A stretch of DNA of 64,000 nucleotides. It comes from Streptomyces klenkii. GTDB lineage: Bacteria > Actinomycetota > Actinomycetes > Streptomycetales > Streptomycetaceae. The first letter of the stretch is position 1. Every line of letters starts with the position of its first letter. A program made the position numbers and the translations under genes. Shown here one piece after another: positions 32,074 to 39,913 of this stretch. Location of the stretch: contig NZ_RBAM01000001.1 of assembly GCF_003626645.1 (NCBI RefSeq), positions 744,001 to 808,000 on the forward strand, written 5' to 3'. The notes below the pieces were generated by a model. That model did no database searches, was not told the origin of the DNA, and saw nothing but the letters and a program-made list of their open reading frames with translations.

Positions 32074-33375
32074 CTACTTCGGGGTGGTCCAGAGCTGGCG
32101 CTTGTACGTGTTGGCCGTGTGCAGTTGGACCTTGGTGCCGTCGGCGGTGCTGCCGCCGGTCACGTCGAGGACCTTGCCGGACGCGACGTGCACGATCTGC
32201 CCCTTCGCGTTCACCGACCAGCGCTGCGAGGCGCCGCCGTTGCAGTCGAAGAGTTCGATCTTGTTGCCGTCGGCGCTCGCGTTGCGCGCGTTGTCCAAGC
32301 ACTTGCCCAGCGCGCGGAACGTGCCGTCCTTGCCCACGATCCACGACTGCGCCGCGGAAGTGTTGCAGGTGTAGAGCTGGATCTGGGTGCCGTTGACCGC
32401 CTTCCCGCCCTTGACGTCGAGGCACTTGCCGCCGAGGCCGGCCACCTTGCCCTGGGGCGGGACGGCCGCGCCGGCACCGGCGGCGAGGTAGCGCAGGCCT
32501 TGCACGTCGAACTGCTGGATGTAGTCGCCCACGCGACCGTCCTGGTAGCCGTGGTTCGCGGTGCACATCACCGGCTTCTCGCCGGAGTCCTTGCCCACGG
32601 CGCAGTCGCCGCGCGTCGCGCTGCGGTCCGCGTGCGTCAGGCCCATGGTGTGGCCGAGCTCGTGACTGATGTGGTTCGGCATGAACGTCTCGCCCCAGGA
32701 AGGCAGGGGCTTGCCGTCCGCGGTGAAGAACGAGCTGTCGATGTAGGCGTGCCCGCTGGTCACGGTCCCGGGGATCGACGAGGAGATGAGACCACAGCTC
32801 AGGTTGGGAGTGCCCGAGCCGTCGTGCACGATCTTCCAGCCGGTCTGGCCGTTGTCCGCCGGCGGCACGCACGGGTGCTTGAGCACACCGATGACGATCT
32901 CGCCCTTGGGCCGGGAGTAGTTCCAGCCCACAGGGGTGGTGTCGACGGAGATGGGCAGGTTGGTGATGCGCTTGAGGTCGGCTGCGGACGCCTTCACGTA
33001 GCGGCCCAGCCAGTCCACGGACTTCTGGTCGTAGAACTTGATCGTGTAGCCGGTCGACAGCGACTTGGTCACGCCGTTGCCCAGCTTCCACCCCTCACCC
33101 TGCGGTGCTCCTGCCACCGCCGCCTTCGCGTGCACGGGCGCGGGGCCCAGCGACATCACACCGTTCTCGAAGGCAGTGCCGTCGGTCGTGGAGACACCGG
33201 AGTCCGCCTGGTCGGGCAGATTGTCCACCGGGCCGGAACTCGCCGGTGCCGCGGCGGGCTCCGTCGTCGTGCTCTCCGTGCCGAAGGCACCGGGCGAGAG
33301 CTGCACCGCCGCCGCGATCGCCGCCGCGGTACCTGCGGCGGCGACGGCTATTCGGCGCTTGCCGGTAAGTCTCAT
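32074..33375 (-). CDS. secreted metzincin-type metalloprotease with ricin-B lectin domain
   Basis: A 433-aa exported protein. The signal peptide spans about residues 1-32 (MRLTGKRRIAVAAAGTAAAI). A pro-region follows. The catalytic domain (about 95-300) contains the full zinc motif HELGHTMGLTH (His238, Glu239, His242, His248) of metzincins, with conserved Cys residues nearby. The last about 125 residues form a ricin B-type beta-trefoil with three repeats ending in QSW, QRW and QLW motifs (for example AAQSWIVGKDG). This suggests a protease tethered to a carbohydrate target. A strong terminator follows. The substrate is unknown. Confidence 0.85.
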   Translation of the reverse strand: MRLTGKRRIAVAAAGTAAAIAAAVQLSPGAFGTESTTTEPAAAPASSGPVDNLPDQADSGVSTTDGTAFENGVMSLGPAPVHAKAAVAGAPQGEGWKLGNGVTKSLSTGYTIKFYDQKSVDWLGRYVKASAADLKRITNLPISVDTTPVGWNYSRPKGEIVIGVLKHPCVPPADNGQTGWKIVHDGSGTPNLSCGLISSSIPGTVTSGHAYIDSSFFTADGKPLPSWGETFMPNHISHELGHTMGLTHADRSATRGDCAVGKDSGEKPVMCTANHGYQDGRVGDYIQQFDVQGLRYLAAGAGAAVPPQGKVAGLGGKCLDVKGGKAVNGTQIQLYTCNTSAAQSWIVGKDGTFRALGKCLDNARNASADGNKIELFDCNGGASQRWSVNAKGQIVHVASGKVLDVTGGSTADGTKVQLHTANTYKRQLWTTPK

Positions 33376-33559
33376 GTCCTGAATACCCTTCCCCGTTGTT
33401 CACTGGCCGCCCGGGCCCGGACCGTTCCGGTCTCCCGGGGCGGTGTGATCCTAGGCCGTCGGTCCGACAACCGATCACGCAGGGACGTACGGATGCAGGG
33501 GCATACGGATGCAGGGACGCACGGAAGGCTGTCCGGATGCTGTCCGGTGCGGTTTCCAG

Positions 33560-34213
33560 CTAAAGCCAGGGCTTGTTGAGGTAGGTGAGGACGGCGCGGA
33601 CCCGGCGGTTGCTGTCGTTGTCGTCGGTGATGCCGAGCTTGCCGAAGAGCGAGGTCGTGTACTTGCTGATGGCGCTTTCGCTGAGGAAGAGGCGGCGTCC
33701 GATGGCCTGGTTGGACAGGCCTTCGGCCATGAGGCCCAGCACGGAGTACTCGCGTTCGGTGAGCTGTTCCAGACCCCGGCTCGGGGACCCGCTGGAGAGG
33801 AGTTTGGCGATGACGGCCGGGTCCATGGCGGTCCCGCCGCCCGCGACGCGTTCCAGGGCGCCGATGAACTGGTCGGCGTCGAAGACGCTTTCCTTGAGGA
33901 GGTAGCCGACACCGCCGGAGCCGTCGGCCAGGAGCTCGCGGGCGTAGAGCTGTTCGACGTGCTGGGAGAGGATGAGGACGGGCAGCCCGGGCATCTCGCC
34001 GCGGGCGGCGAGCGCGGCCCGTAGACCCTCGTCGGACTGGGACGGCGGCATACGGACGTCGATGACGGCCACGTCCGGGCGCCATGTCCGCAGTGCGTCG
34101 AGCGTCTCGGGCCCGGTGGTGGCCGTGGCCACGACCTGGTGGCCGCAGGCCTCGATGAGGCGGACCAGCCCGTCGCGCAGGAGGTAGAGGTCTTCGGCTA
34201 CAACGATTCGCAT
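33560..34213 (-). CDS. NarL/LuxR family response regulator
   Basis: A 217-aa response regulator. The receiver domain holds the phosphoacceptor Asp52 (VAVIDVRMPP) with the acidic pocket AED near residue 7 and Lys104-type region GYLLKES. The C-terminal LuxR HTH is LTEREYSVLGLMAEGLSNQA, then IGRRLFLSESAISKY. Start ATG at 34213; the open frame further upstream is antisense or out of register with the kinase. It overlaps the kinase gene by 16 bp, so the pair is co-transcribed. The divergent membrane protein at 35617 is a likely target. Confidence 0.9.
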   Translation of the reverse strand: MRIVVAEDLYLLRDGLVRLIEACGHQVVATATTGPETLDALRTWRPDVAVIDVRMPPSQSDEGLRAALAARGEMPGLPVLILSQHVEQLYARELLADGSGGVGYLLKESVFDADQFIGALERVAGGGTAMDPAVIAKLLSSGSPSRGLEQLTEREYSVLGLMAEGLSNQAIGRRLFLSESAISKYTTSLFGKLGITDDNDSNRRVRAVLTYLNKPWL

Positions 34214-35463
34214 GGCACCGCCATCTTGACACGCGTCGGGCCGCCCGGCGGGCTGCTGATCTCCACGGTGCCGTCGAAGACGGCGAGGCGGCGGCGCAGG
34301 CCCGCGAGCCCGCCGCCCGCCCGGACGCCGGCTCCGCCCCGGCCGTCGTCCTCGACCTCGGCGGTGATGCCGCTGCCGTCCCGGGTGAGGGAGACGTGCG
34401 CCCGGGATGCCCGGGCGTGCCGGACGGTGTTGGTCAGCAGCTCGGCGATGCCGAAGTAGAGGGCGGCCTCGATCGGCGCCTCCAGACGGGGCGGGGTGTC
34501 GGCGCTGACGGTCACGTCGAGAGGCATGTCCAGGGCGAGCGCGCGGACGGCGTCGGTGAGCCCCCGCTCGGTCAGTACGGGCGGGCTGATGCCCTGGATG
34601 AGCTCGCGTAGCTCGGCCAGTGAGGCGGTGGCACCGGCTTGTGCCTCCCGCAACAGTGCCCTGGCCTGGGCAGGGTCGGTCTCCATCAGCTGCCCGGCGG
34701 TCGCCAGGGAGAGCCCGAGCGCCACCAGGCGGGCCTGTGCACCGTCGTGCAGATCCCGTTCGATCCTGCGGATCTCGGCGGCCTGCGTGACGGTGGTGTC
34801 CGCGCGCTGGGCGGTGAGTTCCTCCACCCGGTCCGCCAGCGCCATCGCGGGCGACGGGCGCAGGAAGCGGACGGCCACCGGCTCGACGGGCCGCCAGGCG
34901 TACGGGGCGGAGGCGACGGCCACGACCAGGCCGAACGCCCCGGCCAGGCGCGCGGCAAGCCCCGGCTGGCCGCCGAATCCGAGGACCGCCGTAGCCAATC
35001 CGGCCGGCGGGAGGGACGCGACCAGACCCGCGGTGAACGGGGCGATCGCCGTGAAGCGCAGGTCGCGCCAGGTGGCGGGATCGCTCCAGCGGAGCCGCCA
35101 CTTCTGGTCCATGAGGGCGTCCCGGCGGCTGCGCTCGTAGGAGGAGCCGTTCCACCAGTACCCGGTGGACATCTGCGTCACCGGCCCGGCCTGCCGGTAT
35201 CCGGCGGGGATGACGGTGGTGGTCCACCGCGCGACGAGGAAGCGAACGACCCGGCAGACCGGGCGGCACAGCGCGAGCGTGCCCGCGCACACCAGCACGA
35301 ACGGCGCGACCCACGACCACGGGTTCGCCGCACCCCACCAGATCCCCAGCGCCACGGCGGCGGCCCACACGGCCGGGACCAGCATGCTGACGGTCGCCAC
35401 GACGCACGCCCGTACGAACCCCACGCCGACGCGCGCCGGCCACGAACCCAGCTGTCTCATCAC
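34198..35463 (-). CDS. sensor histidine kinase (HisKA_3, NarX-like)
   Basis: A 421-aa membrane kinase. There are two hydrophobic segments near the N-terminus (about 17-40, 45-65) and two more near 140-185. The dimerisation/phosphoacceptor region is AEIRRIERDLHDGAQARLVA with His239. The ATPase domain shows ELLTNTVRHARAS (N box) and EDDGRGGAGVRAGGGLAGLR (G boxes). The sensed signal is unknown. Stop overlaps the response regulator start. Confidence 0.88.
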   Translation of the reverse strand: MMRQLGSWPARVGVGFVRACVVATVSMLVPAVWAAAVALGIWWGAANPWSWVAPFVLVCAGTLALCRPVCRVVRFLVARWTTTVIPAGYRQAGPVTQMSTGYWWNGSSYERSRRDALMDQKWRLRWSDPATWRDLRFTAIAPFTAGLVASLPPAGLATAVLGFGGQPGLAARLAGAFGLVVAVASAPYAWRPVEPVAVRFLRPSPAMALADRVEELTAQRADTTVTQAAEIRRIERDLHDGAQARLVALGLSLATAGQLMETDPAQARALLREAQAGATASLAELRELIQGISPPVLTERGLTDAVRALALDMPLDVTVSADTPPRLEAPIEAALYFGIAELLTNTVRHARASRAHVSLTRDGSGITAEVEDDGRGGAGVRAGGGLAGLRRRLAVFDGTVEISSPPGGPTRVKMAVPCESL

Positions 35464-35616
35464 TTCTTCTTCCTCCGCCTACCCCTTCGATGCTCCCACT
35501 GTGCACCGCGCCGAGCCGGCTACCGCCCTGATCAGCGGGGGAGTGGGGCTAGCCCCACCCACTCGTGCCTCCAGGCCGATACCGCGCCGGCCAAGCGCTC
35601 CGTAGCGTCGGTGAGC

Positions 35617-36072
35617 ATGGAAACCGACACGCACACCACGAACGAGGCACTCCTCCTCAACACCCCCCGCGCCCAGGAAGCCCTCGGCAAGACGAAGAAC
35701 AGCATCAAGATCTACGGCGTGCTCAGCGCCGTCGCCCTCGCGACGGTCATCGGGGTGTCGGGCAGCGGCCATACGGTGAACACGTTCATGTGGGTCCGGG
35801 CAGTCCTGCTGCCTGTGGTCGCGGTGTTGATCTACCGGATGACCCTCGCCGCTTCCCGGGGATCCCGGCGGGCCTTCGAGCGCGTGAGGACCCTGGCCCT
35901 CATCATGCCGATCGCCATCGTCGGCGTGGACCTGATCCCGGGGGTCTGCCCGCTCTGGTACGCCGTGATGCAGATCGTCTGCATGCTGCCCGTCGTCCGA
36001 GCGGCGTTCATCACCCGCGGCTCCGCACTGCGCGCCGCCTTCCCCAAGCCGCCCTTGACGCCGCGGGCCTGA
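35617..36072 (+). CDS. small membrane protein divergent from the two-component system
   Basis: A 151-aa protein with four predicted transmembrane segments (about 32-48, 56-77, 96-113, 116-132) and a polar N-terminus. Gene order, divergent from a HisKA_3 kinase/NarL-type regulator pair, suggests it is the regulated target. I do not recognise a transport or enzyme motif. Confidence 0.7.
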   Translation: METDTHTTNEALLLNTPRAQEALGKTKNSIKIYGVLSAVALATVIGVSGSGHTVNTFMWVRAVLLPVVAVLIYRMTLAASRGSRRAFERVRTLALIMPIAIVGVDLIPGVCPLWYAVMQIVCMLPVVRAAFITRGSALRAAFPKPPLTPRA

Positions 36073-36281
36073 GCGGCTGCGTACACAGTGCGGGCAGCAG
36101 ACCCCGTACATAGTGCGAAGCCGCAGACACCGAAGACGGGGCGCCGGCCACCGGGATGGGGCACCGCGCCACGCCCATCCCTGGCACGGGAACCGGCTAG
36201 GAGAGTGAGTCGCCGTTGCCGGCAACGAAAACGATCGTTTTCCCGGACGTCCAGAAGTTTCCCCCGTATTCCTCTCGACGA

Positions 36282-37100
36282 ATGGGGTTCACCGTGCGTT
36301 CTGCGTGTCCTCGGACCCGGCGGAATATCCTTCTCGTCAGTGTCGCCGGTGTCACCGCGGCCGGCCTCGTGGGATTGGTCCACACTCCGGCCACCCCTGT
36401 GTCGCGTGACCAACGCGAGATCTCCGACTGCCTAGGCAGGGAGGACGGCTACGACCGCACGCCCTTGCTGAACAACAAGGAATGGGCGCGGGCGGAGAAC
36501 CGCAGCCTGGGATACGGCAGGTACGCGACATGCCGTTTCACCATCACACACGACTCCAGGTACGTGGACTTCGGCCAAAGGGCCGTGTCGGACACCTACG
36601 GCGCTTGCGACGGGCCGGCATGGAGTGTCGAGCTGATTGTCAACGAGTCCGTGGCCAGATCAAAGGCGACGACCTGGGAGAGGGAGAGGACCAGGAGAAA
36701 GGAGCGGTCGATCGAAAGGAACGTCTCGGGGACGATCACGGCGGCCATCGCGGACGTGCTGGACGTCAGCCTCGGCCGCAACGCCACCCTGGGCCGCCGA
36801 GAAGAAACCGAACAGAGAAAAATGAGAGGCGACACCACGGCATGGACCGACAGCAAAACCGATGAGAAGAAGAGCATCGTCGGCATGCCCGAGGGAAAGA
36901 GGGTGTACCTCCAGTCCGCTCCGTGGCTCCAGAAGAGCTCCGGATACCTGGAGATGAGCTACTGGGAGGGTGAGTCCGGCGGCCGCAGCAGGGCCGTGAA
37001 GAAGATCGACCTGACGACTCACACCCCGGTCCTGAGGGAGGGCAAGAAGCCGCGCATGGACTACCAGACGAGGTGGATGGCGTGCCCCAAGAAGAAGTGA
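36282..37100 (+). CDS. secreted protein, possible ETX/MTX2-like (aerolysin-type) fold
   Basis: About 272 aa from the ATG at 36282; a GTG at 36294 with GGGG upstream is an alternative. The N-terminus is a signal peptide or membrane anchor (RRNILLVSVAGVTAAGLVGL). The middle (about 125-230) alternates polar Ser/Thr/Arg/Glu strands: WSVELIVNESVARSKATT, VSGTITAAIADVLDVSLG, then the loop MPEGKRVYLQSAP. That strand-loop-strand pattern, ending in a PxGKxV turn, recalls secreted ETX/MTX2-like proteins of Streptomyces, but the similarity is by pattern only. A run of charged residues (ERERTRRKERSIERN) is unusual for that family. Confidence 0.5.
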   Translation: MGFTVRSACPRTRRNILLVSVAGVTAAGLVGLVHTPATPVSRDQREISDCLGREDGYDRTPLLNNKEWARAENRSLGYGRYATCRFTITHDSRYVDFGQRAVSDTYGACDGPAWSVELIVNESVARSKATTWERERTRRKERSIERNVSGTITAAIADVLDVSLGRNATLGRREETEQRKMRGDTTAWTDSKTDEKKSIVGMPEGKRVYLQSAPWLQKSSGYLEMSYWEGESGGRSRAVKKIDLTTHTPVLREGKKPRMDYQTRWMACPKKK

Positions 37101-37181
37101 CCTCCGGCCGGCCCGGCGAATGGCCCATAGCGCCTGGACCCCGCCGCTCGGGGACAGAGTAGCGGGGCGCATACTGGGCTG

Positions 37182-37682
37182 ATGGCCTCGCTGTCCCCTT
37201 CGTCTCGGTTTCGGGACCCACAGCTCAAAAAGGGAGCGTTCGTCGGCACTGTTCTTGTGTGCTGCCCACGCTGCGCCCGGCCTGCCCACGTCGTGCCGGC
37301 CTCCGGACTCTCCGGCAGCGGGGCGTCCTCGATGTCTGCTCAGCGGAGTCTCGTGTGCCGCAGCTGTGGCCTGTCGCGGAGACACCCGGGTGTGCCGCTT
37401 GTCTTCCGTTTCGGCACGGGACCGATCACGGACCCTTATTTCAACGTGCCGCTGTGGCTCCAGACCGAGACCCGGCATGGCCTGCTGTGGGCCTACAACC
37501 TGGAACACCTCACGCTGATCGGGCAGTACGTGCAGGCGCCGTTGCGGGAGCGACCCCCGCCGTCAGAGGCGGGGTGCACGATGTCGTTCATCGCCCGGCT
37601 GCCGGCATGGATCAAGCGGGCGAAGAACCGCACCGAGGTCCTGCGAGCCATCGACCGCATGCGGACCTCGCTGGTGAGCTGA
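37182..37682 (+). CDS. conserved hypothetical zinc-ribbon protein
   Basis: A 166-aa soluble protein. Two Cys pairs, CCPRCARPAH (near residue 27) and CRSCGLSRRH (near 59), form a likely zinc ribbon. The C-terminal part is a conserved block: LLWAYNLEHLTLIGQYVQAP, LPAWIKRAKNRTEVLRAIDR. I have seen this TFIIB-type ribbon plus helical block in many bacterial proteins, without a known function. No operon partner is evident. Confidence 0.75.
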   Translation: MASLSPSSRFRDPQLKKGAFVGTVLVCCPRCARPAHVVPASGLSGSGASSMSAQRSLVCRSCGLSRRHPGVPLVFRFGTGPITDPYFNVPLWLQTETRHGLLWAYNLEHLTLIGQYVQAPLRERPPPSEAGCTMSFIARLPAWIKRAKNRTEVLRAIDRMRTSLVS

Positions 37683-37841
37683 CCTACCGCTCGATCCTGC
37701 GCCGGGGCTATGTGTTAATGAGGTGCTCGGCGAGGTTCCCGGCGCGGTGCGGGTCAGCAGACGACTCCGGGCCCGCCGCGCGCAGAGCCACCCCCCACAA
37801 CCGCGGTCCGTTCCTCTCCGCGCCGTGCCCCCGCCGTCGCG

Positions 37842-38345
37842 TCACGCGGAAGGTGGCGTTTCCGGTTTGCGGGCCTCCCAGAAGTCGATGAGGAAGGCTC
37901 CCTCGCGGGCTGCCCGGGTCAGGGCGCGGGCGCCCTGGACCATGAACTTCCTGACCGGGGAGTCGTCGAGCTGTTCGCCGAGGGCGGCCAGCTCGTCCAG
38001 GAAGTCCCATGTGGACGTGAGGTCTCCCGTCGCTTCGGTGTCGCCCACGACGATGTCGGTGAAGCCGACGCGCCGCAGTTGTCCGGCAAGCTGGGCGGGC
38101 GTGGCGAGGTGGGGCAGCGCGTAATAGCGGCAGACCGGCTCGATGAGGCGGTGGGCTTCTTCGGTGGTCAGGCCGTCGTCGGCGAGCCACTCGTAACCGA
38201 TCGAGATCCCACCGGGCTTGAGGACCCGGGCGATCTCGGCGTGGGTGCGGTCCTTGTCGGCCGTGTGGCAGATGGCCTCGAAGGCGTAGACGACGTCGAA
38301 CGAGGCGTCCTCGAAGGGCATGTGCATGGCGTCGCCGTCGCCCGC
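37842..38345 (-). pseudogene. 5'-truncated sterol methyltransferase-like gene
   Basis: The frame from 38327 (and a few codons upstream) carries the second half of a class I methyltransferase: GDAMHMPFEDASFDVVYAFE, then AICHTADKDRTHAEIARVLK and PGGISIGYEW. The combination of E-A-x-C-H and GYEW closely follows sterol C-24 methyltransferases. Motif I (GxGxG) and everything before it is missing; upstream of about 38345 the DNA is the start of the cyclase fragment on the other strand. Length is about 165 aa against about 280-350 in relatives. A non-functional remnant is most likely. Confidence 0.6.
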
Positions 38346-38359
38346 TCGACACCGCCGCC

Positions 38360-39030
38360 GGTGGCTCCGCGGCCTTCATGCCGGTGCCCGGCGCACACCG
38401 CGCGTACGAAGCCGCCTGCGCACGGCTGCTCGGCCTCCAGCACGAAAACGGTGCGTGGGAGGGCGAGATGGAGTGGAGCACCATGATCCTCTCCCAGTAC
38501 GTCATCGTCCTGCACATCCTGGAACGCTCCCCGGACGAGCCGACGCGGCAGTCAATCCTCCAGTGCTTCCGGAAGGCCCGTACCGCTGAGGGGAGTTGGG
38601 GCATGCACCCGCAGGCGCCACCGTCGGCGTACGCCACGACACTGGCCTACGTGGCCCTGCGCCTGCTGGGTACCGAACCCCATGACTCCCTCGCCGCCGG
38701 TGCCAGGCGGTGGATCCACACGCAGCCGGGCGGTGCCGGCGCCGTTCCGCAATGGGGGTTCTTCTGGCTCGCGGTGCTGGGCCTGATGCCCTACCGGCAG
38801 GTGGCACCGGTTCCCCCGAGATGATGCTCCTCCCCAGGTGGGCTCCCCTGCACCCCGAACGGCTCCTGGGCTGGACCCGGATGCTCTACCAGGCCATGGC
38901 CTACCTGTACGGCGCGAAGTTCCACGCGGCCCCGAGCCCCGTCACCCGCGCGCTGCGCCGAGAGCTGTTCCCCGGACCGGGCCCGGTCCCGGGAGTCGAC
39001 GGTCCGCCTGTCCGCAGCACGGACGTGTAC
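38360..39030 (+). pseudogene. frameshifted N-terminal fragment of an oxidosqualene/squalene cyclase-like gene
   Basis: Frame 1 (to 38820) reads ACARLLGLQHENGAWEGEME, SWGMHPQAPPSAYATTLAYV and ends in PVPPR. Frame 2 continues at once with EMMLLPRWAPLHPERLLGW and RMLYQAMAYLYGAKF, ending in TRALRRELF. Together they follow the N-terminal part of triterpene cyclases, and the YLYGAKF...LRRELF block is closer to oxidosqualene cyclases than to hopene cyclases. The break lies in a run of five C (38813-38817) and fits the loss of one base. The remaining about 400 residues, including the catalytic DCTAE/DxDD region, are missing. Joined at about 39030 to the epoxidase fragment. Confidence 0.6.
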
Positions 39031-39034
39031 GTCG

Positions 39035-39904
39035 CCGGCGGCCGCGCACTGCGCGTGCGGCGGCGACGGCCAAACCTCCATGGTGCGGCGTACGATCCAC
39101 TCCGCCGGCCCGGCGACGACCGTCTCCCGAACGGCCAGCGTGCTGCTGCACGGCCCCGCCCTCCCCGAGGAGGGATACGGTCACGTCTTCGCGGGCGGCC
39201 CCGGCGCCGTCCTGGCCTACCGGCTCGACGACGACACCGTCCGCGTGACCATCGACATCCCCCTGTCGCCCCTGCGCTCCACGGACTTGCGGTCCTACGT
39301 CCAGCGCGTCTACTCCCGGTTCCTCCCCGGCACCCTGGCCGGGCCCCTGTCCACGGCTCTGGAGCGGAAGACGGTGCAGTGGGCCGCCAACCGGGTCCGG
39401 CTGCGCACCTTCCACGGCCGGGGGCCCTACGCCCTGGTCGGCGACGCGGTCGGCACCTGCCACCCGCTCACCGCCTCCGGACTGACCATCGGCCTGCGCG
39501 ACGCCGAATGCCTCGCCCGTACCGAGGACGTCGCCGCCCACGGCCGGCGCCGACGGGCCGCCGTGCGGGCACACGAACACCTCGCCGCCGCCATGCACCG
39601 CATCTTCTGCGACCCGGGCCGGACCAGCGGGGACCTGCGCCGCAGCATGTACGCCGTCCTGCGCGCCAGCGGCAGCGAACGCGAACGCGAACGCGAACGC
39701 ATGATGCGGCTGCTGTGCGCGGAAGAGCTCGGCCCCCTCCCTCTGACCGGCGCCGTCCTGCACGTCGCCGGTCACGCACTGCGCGAACAACTGGTGACAG
39801 GCCGGTGCTGTACGACATGGCGCACGTCCGTCCGGGCGTGCGGGGACTACCTCAGCTGGCTGCGATGGATGAGCCGCTCCCCGGGACACGGCTGGGGCGG
39901 GTGA
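39035..39904 (+). pseudogene. 5'-truncated squalene epoxidase-like FAD monooxygenase
   Basis: The frame (readable from about 39035; first ATG 39080) begins inside the protein with ACGGDGQTSMVRR, continues VLLHGPALPEEGYGHVFAGG, then YRLDDDTVRVTIDIP, and has the FAD/ribityl motif LVGDAVGTCHPLTASGL. The GDA...HPLT form is that of squalene monooxygenases. The N-terminal FAD-binding GxGxxG fold is missing, so the product should be inactive. A (GCGAAC)4 tract at 39675-39698 codes for ERERER. The stop lies 9 bp before the MMPL gene, so the two were probably co-transcribed. Confidence 0.6.
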
Positions 39905-39913
39905 CCGAGGAGG

